DNA of 64,000 bases from Puccinia triticina (taxonomy: Eukaryota; Basidiomycota; Pucciniomycetes; Pucciniales; Pucciniaceae), in NCBI RefSeq assembly GCF_026914185.1, contig NC_070559.1, positions 5,492,001 to 5,556,000 on the forward strand, in the 5' to 3' direction. Position 1 is the first letter of the stretch, and every line of letters begins with the position of its first letter. Shown piece after piece: positions 1-11,520 of this stretch. Position numbers and translations under genes: made by a program. The notes under the pieces were generated by a model. It was given only the letters and a program-made list of their open reading frames with translations. It was not told the origin of the DNA and searched no databases.

Positions 1-83
1 TTGTGCAAGTACTCCATCATTATATCATAATTCCTCTTAGAAATCATTCTACGACTAACTTTATAACCATTTATTTTATGTAG

Positions 84-1111
84 CAACAGAGTTCTTGTCA
101 CCATCTTCCAACAAACAATGGTACTGCCCTGATGTTATCAACTTTCCCCTGCTTTCTACCTTCGGAAACAAAGATATCCCTCCCCAATCCTATATATCAA
201 CAGCTGCCAAAACCCCTCATCCGGAGTCAACCCTAGTCCGCTTTCTCTATCGCCTTCTACACCCTGCTCAAACTTCAATCTCTGATTGGGCCAAGCTGGT
301 TGCAGCCTCTGTTGAACTCATGGCCGATAGTCTTTATGTCCCACCTGCACCCACCGCCGTACACGATGAAGACCAACTCATTCAAGGTGTGCAAGTACTT
401 CAACATATCGAGGCCATCAAAAATTCTTCCTCGAGCTTTGACACTGTGGAAGACAACCCTGGCGAAGACTCTCAACCTACTCAACGTTCTCATTCCGTTG
501 ATGTTCTTCACGAATTTTGAAATTCAATTCTTGATGTCTTATCAGCATATGTTATCTTCCAAACCCATGCACTGAGCGAACCACCATTGACGGATGCGCA
601 GAAGAAGACCAATTCACGCAACCTTTGCACGACCACTCGGAACCCATCTGGCACTGTTATTACCTCTGAAAACAAATCGTTGGACTTGGCAAACATTCAA
701 GCTGAATCAAACCGTCAACTCCAATCATACCAGCACCGCCAGAACTACCAGCCATTGATTTTCTTTGTCCTTGCTGGAGTTCGGGGCCTTTTTCTAGCGT
801 CCAGAAACCATCGCCATGCTTCCACAATTGATTGCATGTCATTCAATCAGGCAATTATGGTAATTAAACAACACTCAACTGCGTCACACACGCCTGAGGA
901 ACCCATATGGAAGAACCTCTCAGCTTATATCGTCAAAATCTTTGCACCTGTCTTTTGCTTGCCAAACAAAATATCCCACCTTGAAAAGACACCAACTCGA
1001 TATGAGATTGCTGAAGCGATCACTATGGATTTTCTTAATCACTGGCGTGAAATCCAGCCCACTTCCCCATTTCTTATTCCTCATTCATCACATCAAATTC
1101 AAGAAAGTTGA
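84..1111 (+). pseudogene. Broken ORF of unknown family
   Basis: A single forward frame is open from a plausible splice acceptor (TTTATGTAG at 75-83) to a TGA at 1109-1111 and is interrupted only once, by a TGA at 518-520. Both halves are in the same frame, so this is one nonsense change and not a frameshift. The conceptual product is about 340 residues with no domain I recognise. It is Ser/Thr/Gln rich in the middle, with a short hydrophobic stretch in the second half and an amphipathic C-terminal part containing EIAEAITMDFLNHW. No ATG opens the frame, so an upstream exon probably lies before or at the window edge. A purine-rich tract followed by TGTTGAGC lies about 110 bp downstream, so it may once have been internal to a retroelement. 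It could also be a decayed host gene. Confidence 0.4.
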
Positions 1112-1223
1112 TTCTCAAAGCGTGTACATAGACAAGAGATTATCTCTTTTTGCTAGACAAATCAATACTCTTGACTGCCTTTTTCCCAAATTTTACGTGT
1201 TTATCTTCTTGTGATTTGTACAT

Positions 1224-1240
1224 GGGGGGAGTGTTGAGCT
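1224..1240 (+). other. Polypurine tract with LTR-like start
   Basis: GGGGGGAG is followed directly by TGTTGAGC. The same arrangement (G-rich purine tract then TGTTGAG) marks the internal-to-LTR junction of the TRIM at 30684/30685 and of the copia element at 51882/51883 (minus strand). I could not find a second LTR copy in the window, so this is a possible truncated LTR element only. Confidence 0.25.
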
Positions 1241-1649
1241 TCTCACCCATTCACACCAAAATTCAGATATACTTTCTAACACGGTGAAATGTGGATCATA
1301 TGCAAACACACTGCAGAGCCAGCTTTGGCACGCATAGAACACATGAATTGAGGAATGAAGAGATGAAAATCAGGATAAGATTTCATGAGTCATACTATCC
1401 ATTGACATGCCCGTTGGAATTTTTGATACATTTATTGTGTGAGACAAAAAAGAAGTGGTGTAAAATTGAGTTAGGTCCGCTCGTGTCAATTTTTTTTGTT
1501 TTTCTTTCTTCTTAAGGCAACAGGGAGCCTCCAATCCTTCACTTTCAGCTGGAACCTCTTCTTTGGAGCACCCCTTAAGCCATATTTTGATATTTCAGAT
1601 CGACCAAGTTTCACCGCACACTCGACCTAACAAAAGCTCCAAAAATCTA

Positions 1650-2343
1650 TCAGGAAATGTCATATGTGTCACCTGAAAAATCATGATATTGAACCACACG
1701 TACACCTACAGCAAGTAAACCACCAAGACTTGGGACTCGCGATTCCATGCCCCCAAACCGAATGGAATCGCCAGCGCTAATTGTCTGAAAAGTTTGAAGT
1801 GCCTGACGACTGAGTGAAGCCAGTTTGATACAGCCAGATTGGGACTGAAAAAGGACATTGAATAGACATTTTTTAAGCGTATAATTTCTCCTCTGAAACT
1901 ATTTATTAATTCTAGAGGGAAATTCATACCTGCTTCATGGTCCCATCAACTACCTTAATGTAAGTCACACACTCCCGAATTGGATGCCACTCCACCTTCG
2001 CCACTCGAGCCGTCCCAAATACTTGTGCATTTTCATATTCGTATAATCCGGGAAGTTGCCCCTGGTGTACATACCAGTCTAACATCTCTACTTTAATTGT
2101 TGGTTGGTCTGAATCAGGACATATGGTTAATTTTCCGCAAAAGAATACCTGGCTAGAACTATCATTGAGGATGGGATGATTAGCTGCATCCAACGACTTG
2201 AGAACAATGTGATATTCTTGATAGCTATTGTTGCGGTAGGGAAGATGAAATAAGGCTATAGGGGTTTGCATATGAATCTCTAGCCCATCACTGTGTATAC
2301 TACGCTTGTTTGAAAGAAGTACATTTGCTGCGATTTCAATCAT
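1650..2343 (-). CDS. Two-exon gene, unknown function (202 aa)
   Basis: Exon 1 is 2343-1930 (138 codons from ATG) and exon 2 is 1844-1650, joined by an 85-bp intron with donor CAG|GTATGA and acceptor TTTTTCAG. Both junctions are phase 0 and the joined frame runs 64 further codons to TGA, which supports a real gene. The product has no signal peptide, no membrane segment and no domain I can name. The second half (VFGTARVAKVEW, then later GDSIRFGG) alternates beta-prone stretches and could be an OB-like or other small beta fold, but that is only an impression. It stands alone between a broken ORF and a long non-coding stretch. A CAG directly precedes the ATG region, so an additional 5' exon is possible. 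Confidence 0.55.
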
Positions 2344-2685
2344 TCTGTTGATAAATTGAGCTGATTAATATGAGAGCTAGTGAAGTGCTCGGGGACACCA
2401 AGAGCAAGGGAGGTATTAGAAAAAACAGACCCAACCACCTCAAGGGTTGATTCATCTTATGGCCCACATGTGTGATGGGTCTGGCAGTGATCCTTTTCGG
2501 TGGTTTGAGCCAACAAAGGCAACACTTCTTCTCAGGCCTTCATGAATTTTTTAACATTAAAGATTAATTGCGGGGACACCATTACATACGGTAGTTACTT
2601 TAGTGGTATTCACAGGTGCCTTTGTCCTTCACCGTTGGTAGTTGGACCACCCCTTACAGTCACCGTGGGTTTGGTCCTGAGGGTG

Positions 2686-2738
2686 TTTGTTTGTTTGTCT
2701 GTTTGTTTGTTTGTTTGTCTGTTTGTTTGTTTGTTTGA
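2686..2738 (+). repeat. (TGTT)n microsatellite
   Basis: About 50 bp of TTTG/TCTG tetranucleotide repeat (GTTTGTTTGTCTGTTTG and so on). Ordinary simple repeat. Confidence 0.9.
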
Positions 2739-2828
2739 ATTCATTTTCAGCAATCCCCTTGTGAATTTATTCCCTTTCACTCTTCTATTTGGACACACTT
2801 GGTCCCTTTCAGGCCTGACAACATGCCA

Positions 2829-2865
2829 GTGTCACTGCGATGTACGCGCGTACATGGTAGTGACA
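2829..2865. repeat. CG-rich palindrome, copy 1
   Basis: A perfect 14-bp palindrome TGTACGCGCGTACA at 2841-2854 is bracketed by an outer inverted repeat TGTCACT / AGTGACA, forming a dyad of about 36 bp. The same design recurs at 4574-4610 and 28413-28448. Confidence 0.7.
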
Positions 2866-3651
2866 TGAGTAGTCTTCTGCTTCTTGTCCCCTCCTCTGAC
2901 CACAGACATGGGACCAATGCCCTATAATAAAGACTAACCAAATTGTATAAATTTATGCATTGTATCTGGCCCAACAAAAAAGGCAACAGTACCAAATGTT
3001 TTTGTTGTCAATGGCATTGGTCCCAATCCCGTTGGAGACCCCAGTCCCTGGCTTCTGCCAAGCTCTGATCCAAACATTCAATCTATAGTAAAAAAACTTC
3101 TCCATAATTCATTATCTTCTGAAAATTGTGTTGACAAAATTCCAACCTTGTAATTAAGTTGCATCTCAAAGAAAATTTCACAAGTGTTCAAACTAAATCT
3201 TGGAAGTAAAATTAGATTATTTGTTTTCTGAATGCTTCTCTGAAGGCATACGAATAGAAATTTGGATGGAAATCACCTATCTTTGATGCATCCACAACAC
3301 TTACAATATTTCAAGATATTTATCAACTCATTTTATTAGTGGTTGCATTTCTTCAATGTAAAGTGCGATGTAGGTCTTTCCTGCAGATTCTAGTTGTGTC
3401 CTGCATTCCGATTCTGTGAGACTTTTTACATGTGGTGCACCTGACCAAAAATAATCCGCAGCCAGCAGAAATTGTTAATATTATCATCTCCCCCACATTA
3501 GAACAACTAAACTGGCCTTCAAATTACGTTGAATTTTATCACCATGGTTATGTCTCAAGGCTCAATGTATCCACCCAATTCCACCTCATCTCCTGGTCTG
3601 AACCCTCCACAGTTGAAATCATCCAGCCCAGGTTCACTAATTATGCGCATT

Positions 3652-3668
3652 GGGGGGGGGGGGGGGGG
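3652..3668 (+). repeat. 17-G homopolymer
   Basis: An uninterrupted run of 17 G. It may be real or a sequencing/assembly weak point. Confidence 0.85.
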
Positions 3669-4573
3669 TGATGAGAAATAGGCAATTGCTTGGCATTAGT
3701 CATTACTCTTTTAACTTTGGCTGTTGATTTTGATACCCAGAAAGATAGCACAGATGTTTTCGCCCCAGATCAACAGCCACAAGAAATCTGTCAGATGAGT
3801 TGTCCCAATCCAAAAAAGATGGCTTGTGATTGGTACTGTCCCGGCTATGAATACACTTTCATCTCTTTCTTTTTTGAAGACCCGGAAAAAGCTCTCCAGA
3901 CTGTGGAATCCACTGTCTGCATCCAGAAAATAACATTGTGAAGTCATTTTTGCGGGTGAGGAGAAGGGTTCCTTGCAAGCACGTTTGTGTTGTAGCAGGC
4001 GTAAAGACAAACCCCCTGGGTATGTTAAAAAGGCTTATTTCAAAAATATGTCACATTTCCAGAGGATAAAAGAGAAACTGAGCACAACAAGACAAAATCT
4101 GACTCCAGAAGCCAATCACATCAAAGTTACTATCAGGTTGGTTAAGTTTGAAAAAGCAGTTTTTCAAAAGGGAAAGCATGATTTGTTTTTCCGTTTTGTT
4201 TTTGAATGGGTCATTTGGGTGAAAAATAACTCATGGCTAGTGTGAAAACCTGGCTCAGGAGCCATCTACCCAAATCTTGAGTTCATGTCTTTATTTTTGT
4301 TAATTCTTTGCATTGTCTCATATCATACTCAAATCACAAGTCGTCCCTTGGTACCACTTGTTATACATACACAGATGGCTTCTCAAATACTGCGTGAACA
4401 GCTCTCCCCCTCATACACCGCTCATCCATGGCTCCTCAGAAGCATGATCCATTTCTATCATTCAAATCATCAACCACTTGTCCTCCCATGGCATTCATAT
4501 GGCATTTTACCTCCAAGGCTGATCTCAGATTCATGTGAAGGCAACCTAGTTTTGTCTTGAGATGTCTATTTTG

Positions 4574-4610
4574 ATGTCACTGTGTTGTACGCGCGTACAT
4601 AGTGGTGACA
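4574..4610. repeat. CG-rich palindrome, copy 2
   Basis: TGTACGCGCGTACA at 4586-4599 flanked by TGTCAC and GTGACA in inverted orientation. Same architecture as copies at 2829 and 28413. Confidence 0.7.
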
Positions 4611-5630
4611 ATACTCATCCTTTTTCCCACATCTCCATTGATGTCATTGAATATTTGTACCGCTGTTCTGCTCCCCAAATCCACTTGCCCCCACACTCAC
4701 AAAGTTTATTTTTAGAAAGGTTATCAGATTGAAAGCAGTTGATGCAGAGATAACTCGTTGCCCTTCTGCTGAGCTTCTGAATGAATACACCCATCACATG
4801 ACGTTTTGCTACATATATGTATTAATTAAGTTTACTCCGGTGGATTTCTCTTTTGAATTATCCATAGTATATATAGCTCGAAGCTTTGATTTCAACTTTT
4901 AAACCAACTTAATTTTTGTTATAACTTCACCTTTAATCAATCTCTCACCACTTGGGTATTCACGTCTTCTCTCATGCCAGAGTAAATTGAACTTTCCACC
5001 ACTCATAACATACTGCTTCTAGACCTCATTTCATCAATCATAACACTCTGATGTCAATGATGATTATTAAATGAAGCTGGATTTACTGTTCAAGTGGTTG
5101 TTTAGTTTTTTTCTCCCGTACATATCACTCAGACCTATATGCATCACTCAGGCTTATTGAGAATTCCCTTGCCTCATTGAATGCTGACCTGGCTGCACTG
5201 CCTTGCATGTATTCAATTCTAGTTGCTATTTCAGTTTAATTTGGCCTTTTATTGATGAGAGCGCTGTGCTCATCATGGGATGTGCCAAATCTTGTCATGT
5301 ATGTATTTCAATGTGTTGATACATTTTGCGTCAAAATAAGCAAAAAAATTCACACACGTAGGGAGTACAGGCAGCTGTCCACATTTGAACAAAATATGGT
5401 TCGTGTGCTGAGATTCTTTCAAAGTTTTTGTGTGCTTGTTTCAGACTGGCACGTGTGGGAATTGATGTGTGTTCCTGCCCACCATGTCCGGTCGGACCCA
5501 GCTGTCTTGCTTTGTGTTTGAAAATCCGAGCTTGCTGTTTCACTGTGAAACCCTCACCCGTTGCCCTTGAGACCAACTCCAAGACTCCATTCATCGAGAC
5601 TTGCACACACCTTGCCACTCAGTTTCTATC

Positions 5631-5738
5631 CACTCGCCATCACCTTGCCAATCGCCCCTGGACAAACACTCGCCATCACCTCGCCAATTGCCCCTGAACA
5701 TACACTCGCCATCACCTCGCCAATCTCCCCTGAAAAAA
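5631..5738 (+). repeat. 36-bp minisatellite, three units
   Basis: Units start at 5631, 5667 and 5703. Each begins CACTCGCCATCACC and differs from the next at a few bases. The period is a multiple of three, but I cannot assign it to a supported coding frame. Confidence 0.85.
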
Positions 5739-5743
5739 ACCAG

Positions 5744-6054
5744 CATGCCCGAATCGCAACTTGCCAGCAGCAGCGATAACTCAATAGGAGCAAATGCCAG
5801 CACAAGCCCCGCAGCTGTCTTCATCTCTCTCAATGCTGATTTCTCCGCTCGATCGCGCGATTCAATGGCAAGTACCTCTATCTATGTTGTTGAAGCAATC
5901 TGTTGTTGATAAATAACTGATTGGTAATCGTTTGTCCACTCCATTTGGATCATTGAATCTTTTTATAGGACAATCGATCATGTGTTGAGTCTCGGATCAA
6001 CAACCGTGAGCTCGGGCGCGACCAACTTCAGCAGAAAATGCAGACTGATCTGAT
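5744..6054 (+). other. Possible 5' exons upstream of Kelch gene
   Basis: ATG at 5744 opens 41 codons up to 5866. Joining across a GC-AG type intron (GCAAGT at 5867, acceptor TATAG before 5970) would extend the frame into a plausible hydrophilic exon with NNRELGRDQLQQK. I could not find an in-phase connection from there to the Kelch exon at 6243, so this may be a separate small gene, a misread exon or chance. Confidence 0.2.
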
Positions 6055-6242
6055 TAAACCCCGTTCCTGCCTGTGTTAGCGATAGCTCCCCCAGAATCAA
6101 CCAATCAATCCAGCTCGGTGGATATTGTCCGCTTGGATCAGACAGACCAATCTACCTCGGTCAGTTCATTAATTCCAACTCTTTGCTACCTGAATCAGCA
6201 ATTACTCATCGCCACTCCTTTCAATTTTATGAATAGATATCA

Positions 6243-7919
6243 ATGGGTCAGGATGCTCAAAATGCTGTTCAAGATCGGCCTGAGGGTAGTGAGTCCTGCC
6301 AAGTAGTAAACAAACAACATACCTGTCGTTTTCTGACCAATTTTTTTTGGTTATGTATATGCTGGCTCAACAGCATCAACGGGACAAAGTTGGATTGAAA
6401 AATACATTGCCTGCGAGGATCATCGCCAATTGATCCATCATCCCCTGCGATACACCTGGGCAACCAGACAGACAATTCGGAACGAGAAGGTTTCCGTGAA
6501 GCCACCATTCCCCCGTGTTGGCTCGGCCACCACCACTCACTTTTCTCTCATGGCTCCACCTACAATGTTTTACTTTGGTGGTTCTTTCAATGGTTGTTTG
6601 CAGCAAGATCTCTTCTCCTTTTCTCCTGATCCTCAATGTCCCGAATTGCACCTCACAGTCTCTGTTCTCAACACACGCGGCTCCAACCCGGCACCTCGCT
6701 CTGATGCCGTTTTGGCTGCAAACAATGGCCAGCTTTTTCTTTGGGGTGGCCAGCTCTCCTCAGAGGGCCTCGCCGAGCAAGACACGAATCTCTATGTACT
6801 TAAGCTGTCTACACATTCCTGGACTCGCTCAGAAACGTCGGGCCCCTCTCCCCATGCTGTGGCTGGCTCAACTGCTACACTATTCGAGGATTTTCTTTAC
6901 CTCTTCGCTGGTGAAAACCTTGATGGCTCCATCAATGGCGACCTTTGGCGAATAGGTGTGGATTGGGATACATGTAAGCCATCATCTGTCTATAATCATG
7001 CGCCTGGTACCCAGTAGAGTTGATTTTTGCAATTTGATTTATATGTACAACAACCCAGCTCCATCACCTCTTTACTGGCATCGTTACTCGTTTGCACAGG
7101 ACCTGAAACTACCTCCTGCTCGTACCAGGCACTCAGCAGTACAGTACAGGAAATCCTGGATCATCTTTGGCGGCACAAGCGGTATGGATCTACTCAACGA
7201 TCTCTGGGAGTACTCTTTTGAAAATCAAGAGTGGAAGCCTATCTCTTGCTCCGGTTTAATCCCAGCTCCTCGCAAACTGCATTCGGCAACCCAAATTGAA
7301 GACTACATGTACGTTCTTGGTGGTACTGGCGATGATGGTGCCATACTCCACGACATGTATGCTCTAAACCTAAAATGTTCGTGTTTATTTCCTTGCTTCT
7401 CTCTCCAATTGATCTTTTTGTATGACTCACTTCCAACAAATTTTTCAGCTCATGTTTGGTATGCTTTGCCGGTTGGTGGCCTTGAGCAAATCATCAATTG
7501 TGGCCAGCTCTTAGCTTCTTGGAACGAATCCATCTACGTTTGGGGTGGTCAGGCAACAAATCTGGGAAAGCTCAGCAATACTTCACTTTACCACACTCTC
7601 AACATCCCCGTGAATCCTACCTCCGCCAGTCAACCTCTCTCGCCAATATTCTCCTTGCTTGCAAAAGAGGAATATCCAACCAATCCATTTGTGTATGTCC
7701 TTTCTTCCCTTCGTGCATTTCCTTCTTCCCTTGTCAGTGGTATTGCGTAGGAGTAGTGCAGTTGGTGAAACCATCATTTTCGCCACGGCTACTCCTACAA
7801 TATGCTATCTGATTGAGGGAAAGTTATTCGGGTGCAAGCAGAAGAGTGTTGGCCAAACCATCATTTTGGCCGCGCTCATGCTGCTGGCTGCACCCCCATC
7901 GCACCACTCTCAACACTGA
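6243..7919 (+). CDS. Kelch-repeat protein, five exons (457 aa)
   Basis: Proposed exons are 6243-6285, 6374-6973, 7059-7376, 7449-7692 and 7751-7919, all with GT-AG introns of 58-88 bp. Phases agree at each junction and the total is 1374 nt. The product shows serial Kelch blades with their GG or WGG turns: FGGSFNG, WGGQLSSEG, FAGENLDGS, FGGTSGMDLLNDLWEY, LGGTGDDG and WGGQATN, each followed by a Tyr/Trp pair as expected for a beta-propeller. Such proteins are scaffolds or substrate adaptors, so no enzymatic role is claimed. The final exon encodes a more hydrophobic tail (QTIILAALMLLAAP) that could be a membrane segment, and its acceptor (GCGTAG at 7750) is the weakest call. The start ATG is uncertain because the frame is closed upstream by TAG at a possible acceptor. 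A Tet-like gene follows about 80 bp downstream. Confidence 0.7.
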
Positions 7920-8000
7920 AATTAAGTGTGGTTTGCTACTGATTTTTCTTATTTGCCTCCTATTCATAGGCCCCACTGCCGAATTCGACCGCAGAAACAA

Positions 8001-9068
8001 ATGAAACACCATGAGAAAGCGCGAAAAAAACAAGAAGCACCGCTTTGTCTTCCTAACCAGCATCACCACATCTACCATCGTGTTATTGAAAAATCTTGTC
8101 AACATGATCCGTGCCCTTCCGAACTTTTCACAAGCCAGAAGACCGTCAAGGAAGAATACTACTCGCTCACACATGGTGTTTGCATTGTTGCGCCCGAGGA
8201 CCTCCCCCCATTCTGCATGGCCGCCTGGTATCCTTTTGAGACAATGGCCGCCGATGAGAAGAAAGGGTGGGAAAGATTTGTCTTGCACCTTCTCAGCCGA
8301 ATCGACTATGTAGCCGAAGTCAAAACAAACGGCCCACAGAAAGGTGGAACCTTGTGGGGTGATGGTTGGCGTAAGTGCTCCAAGAACACTGAGCACTTTG
8401 GAAGGTTTTGTGCTGTTGAAATGCTGCGGAAACAAATGCGCCTGCTCAGATTCGACCCCAATGACCAGAAGGCCCGTTTACTCGAAGCTGGCAAATGGCT
8501 CTCAGACCACTTGAAAGCCTTTGCACCCACTGTGCACGAAAACTATCACGAAACCCTAACAATCAACCAATATCCTTCGATGAATCACACAGAATTTGGC
8601 GAACCTTACACATCTTCCGACTTCGCCTCTTTCCTCACTTTCACTATGTATGACTTCTACAATCTCCCACACAACGACAAAGACGTCAACGACTGGACCT
8701 TGGTGGGTTGGATCCCAATCTTCAATCCTCAAAACGGCAACAATCCTCAAATCTTAGCCGATGAAGGGTTTGATATGATTGGTGGGCAGTTTACTTTTCG
8801 TGATTTTCAAGTGTGTTTGGACTTGAATAAAAAACTGGGTGTTACCCTCTGTGTGTTCCGCTCCCAAGATTATCGTCACCAAACTCTCTCTGGCTGTTCC
8901 CCGTCTGGCATGTACACCAGACTTGGATTTTCTTGTCAAATAAACGAAAGAATGGCAAAAGCTATCACTGCTTATATTCAAGGGCATTATGAAAAAAAAT
9001 TAAAAATAGGTGGTCTGAATGATCAAATTGAAGAAGCAAATGCTCCTCCCAAAAAAAGAAAGACCTAG
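8001..9068 (+). CDS. Tet/JBP-like 2OG-Fe(II) dioxygenase (355 aa)
   Basis: Single-exon ORF from ATG 8001; the frame is also open upstream to 7926 but has no ATG there. The central and C-terminal parts match the double-stranded beta-helix of fungal Tet/JBP-like oxygenases. An HxD iron-ligand motif lies in NLPHNDKDVNDW, a distal His in SQDYRHQT, and the 2-oxoglutarate-binding Arg in MYTRLGFSCQIN. In known members these enzymes oxidise 5-methylcytosine in DNA using Fe(II), 2-oxoglutarate and oxygen; rusts and other basidiomycetes carry expanded sets, often near transposons. The extreme C-terminus PPKKRKT is a good nuclear localisation signal. All three ligand residues are present, so activity is plausible, though the substrate here is inferred. 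It lies directly downstream of the Kelch gene in the same orientation. Confidence 0.8.
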   Translation: MKHHEKARKKQEAPLCLPNQHHHIYHRVIEKSCQHDPCPSELFTSQKTVKEEYYSLTHGVCIVAPEDLPPFCMAAWYPFETMAADEKKGWERFVLHLLSRIDYVAEVKTNGPQKGGTLWGDGWRKCSKNTEHFGRFCAVEMLRKQMRLLRFDPNDQKARLLEAGKWLSDHLKAFAPTVHENYHETLTINQYPSMNHTEFGEPYTSSDFASFLTFTMYDFYNLPHNDKDVNDWTLVGWIPIFNPQNGNNPQILADEGFDMIGGQFTFRDFQVCLDLNKKLGVTLCVFRSQDYRHQTLSGCSPSGMYTRLGFSCQINERMAKAITAYIQGHYEKKLKIGGLNDQIEEANAPPKKRKT

Positions 9069-9986
9069 TTGTATTAAGTTGGCATGTTTTCTTCTTGTGG
9101 CTCTTTTCTCTTTATCTACCAGAATCACCAACCATTAAACTCAGTTCTTTATCTCTTGCAGTGAAAAAGATTGTTCAGTTTGTTCCATTCAACTAAAATT
9201 TACTTCATTTGAGAAAGACCTGATATGTTATTCTCACTCATGGTGTGTTGAAGTATCTAATTATCCCTAAAATTCGTCTATTTCCCCCAAACTAAAATTC
9301 TGTGTAGGTAAATGGGAAATTACAAAGTTATACGTAGCAAAAGCCTGATATTTATAAGAATTACAATTCTGAGGCACTGGTACATCCAATTCATACCACA
9401 GTGCTAGGATCAGTATGCCATCCAGGGTAAAATCAGCCAAATTGCTTGATTCTGAACTCAGAATTAGGAAAAAATGAAAGGAAGGAGATGATTGAGGGCA
9501 TCTGGCTGCTGCATATGCACCCTGCATATAAGAATGAGTTGGGCATGAATATACATATCTCCAACCTTGCCAGTGATCATTGGCAAATCCAAGACAAAGT
9601 TTGGGTGGAAATTCCTTCCAACAAAGCCAAGCTTTTTTGGAATGGCGGTACAAGCTTAATTTTCTTGCCCGCCCAGGCTGAAGTCGAGCAGCTCACGGAG
9701 TCTTTTTGGGGTTGGCCTGGATGGCCTGGCTGATGAGCTTGTGGAAGTGGTGTCGATGCTTGGCTGAGTTCTCCTGCCACTCGGACGCCAGTAACAAAAT
9801 TAAAGCAAACAACAATCGAGCCCCTCCATCCTCGTCAACAAGCACCCTTTGGTTGCCTGCTTGAGAGCAGGTGTTTCCAACCAGCTCCGGTCTTCCGGTC
9901 TCTAGGTGGTACGCTCATTGCCGGCATCTCGGTGCGCCCCAGCTGAAAGCTTCCATTCTGAACCATCCAACCATCCTGCCCGCAAT
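9069..9986. other. Intergenic, no supported gene
   Basis: Overlapping ORFs on both strands at 9267-9780 have no recognisable domain, splice-consistent partner or codon signal I can defend. The last part (about 9850-9986) resembles the upstream regions of the next secreted-protein genes. Confidence 0.5.
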
Positions 9987-9994
9987 CATAAAAG
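9987..9994 (+). promoter_or_regulatory. TATA-like box of secreted-protein gene 1
   Basis: CATAAAAG, 167 bp before the ATG at 10154. The equivalent position in paralogue 3 carries TATAAAAA (13979). Downstream both share the phrase TTGCTCAACATTACCAAA. Confidence 0.4.
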
Positions 9995-10153
9995 CCCAGC
10001 ATTTTCCCACTTCCTCTCCAGTACATAAACCCTTGCAGTTGACCACTTGCTCAACATTACCAAATTGATCAGCCTTTTTCGACTTGAAACTAGGCCTCTT
10101 CCTTTGATCTCCTTGAATTGTTTGTTTATTTTTAGAAGCAAGTCATCCGATTC

Positions 10154-10661
10154 ATGATGCTCTTGTGCTTTGCAGCCACATGTTTGCTTGCCGCCATCTC
10201 AGCAGATGCCATCAAACCCGTACTTCACCTTCCTCCATGCACGGATACTGGACCACATAATGGAATCATTTGCTTTAGGAAATCTGATCTAGACACCAAG
10301 GCTGCCACAGGTGAGTAAACTTTTTTTGTTGATGAAGATAGATGTGATTGACCAGGCAGTTAAATCTTGTGCAATGTATTCTGTGTCTGAAGTATTGGCT
10401 CTACCAATTGACAAAGGAAAAGACAAAATCTCGTGCTTGCCAAGCGAGCAGCTGTTGAGTTGTAGTGACGTTGGGAAGCTTAAAACAACCCAAGTACGTA
10501 TGCCTATTAATTGCCATTCCATTTCCGACTTGACTGATCAACTTTTGACTGTGGCTGATGGTGTGTGCGTTGGTTGACTTGGCTGTCAGGGCACCGCAAA
10601 AATTCTGACTCAAGCTCCTTTCATAGTTACAAGGAAGTCCTGCCTGGCAGCCTGTACTTGA
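10154..10661 (+). CDS. Small secreted Cys-containing protein 1 (109 aa)
   Basis: Exons 10154-10310, 10393-10493 and 10590-10661 (330 nt) with donors GTGAGT and GTACGT. The N-terminus MMLLCFAATCLLAAISADA is a clear signal peptide. The mature part has cysteines in LPPCTD, GIICF, ISCLPS, LLSCSDVGKL and SCLAACT. Intron positions and the Cys pattern match the paralogues at 12316 and 14198, which is how exons 2 and 3 were chosen. A small secreted cysteine-bearing product fits a candidate rust effector or apoplastic protein. No function is known to me and no family name is recognised. The CC doublet of paralogues 2 and 3 is SCS here. Homologous flanks (upstream CCGG...TCTCTAGGTG, downstream GGGAGAGCATGCAA-like) indicate tandem duplication of whole units. 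Confidence 0.65.
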
Positions 10662-11209
10662 GACGCAGGAGCAAACTTACATCAGTCCCAGCCTCTCTTG
10701 TCCGCATGGCTTGGCTGGCTCCTTCCACATTCCACTGAGGCAGAGAGCATGCAAACAAATCTCCCTCAAGAGACCTTGATTGTATCTATTAGCACTCTTC
10801 ACGTAAGCTAAACATCAGCAAGATTGAAATAAAGTTTATCCCATTGTGCCAGCCAATTTGGCTGGGAAAGTATGCTGATGTATATCTCTCACCATGGTCA
10901 TAGATTTCTTGCGTGAACAGTGCTATTGTGGTTTGCTTAATGGTTGGACTTTGAGAGTGAAGTTGAGTGCTATAGTTATGGGGTTGTCTAGCACAGCCCC
11001 AGTTTAATCTCCATCATTCTGCCATACAGAGCCCGCCTGTACCGAAGTGAAAATGATCATGATGATCTTTATTTCACGATGCAAGGCAAAAACAAAAAAA
11101 ATGGAATTACGGAATGCTATGATTTGTGCACAGCAACAGGACCATCCGTCCAAGAATTCTACAAAACACAATAGGTTGTAAATATGTATATGTATCTACA
11201 TTTGTCATC

Positions 11210-11520
11210 ACTCAAGTGAGGTCACCCAATTTTGGCCCCTGGTTGCTATCTGCTACCATGGATCCATGTAAAAAATATCACGCAAAATGGGCCCACACTT
11301 GTCAGCGCGCCAATAAGGCTTGGTAAAACAACTTAGTTCGCCGGTCTGTAAGAGAGGGTTTCTCAGTCTGCAATGATGTAGCCAAAAATTAATTGCTCCG
11401 TCCAAGAAAAGTACAACACATTGTCCTCTAGAGGGCCAACCGGCACCGGTCTCTAGGTGTTAAATTTCTGCCGTGCTCATGGGCAGTGTCTCCTACACAG
11501 TGATCAAGCATCTCTCGGTA
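11210..11520 (+). repeat. Duplicated upstream region of gene 2
   Basis: This stretch is diverged but recognisably the same as 13720-13910 upstream of gene 3 (GTCATCACTC, ACCATGG, AACCGGCACCGGT, GGGCAGTGTCTCCTA). It marks the 5' part of the tandemly duplicated unit. No gene is seen between it and 12316. Confidence 0.55.

Larger units (their letters stand above)
2344..5630. other. Long stretch without a supported gene
   Basis: Only short ORFs without splice-consistent continuation occur here. The stretch holds a TTTG-type microsatellite, a 17-G homopolymer and two copies of a CG-rich palindrome, each listed separately. Composition is AT-rich outside those. Confidence 0.5.

Noticed and set aside
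2610..2798. ORFs across the microsatellite (Gln/Thr/Asn-rich or Val/Cys/Leu-rich)
   Set aside because: The frames are open only because tetranucleotide repeats avoid stops; no start context or conservation signal.
3690..3941. Possible small secreted protein with several Cys
   Set aside because: Starts at TTG, no convincing signal peptide or splice continuation, and follows a G homopolymer.
9267..9780. Overlapping plus- and minus-strand ORFs
   Set aside because: Neither frame has a domain, and they overlap heavily; could not decide that either is real.
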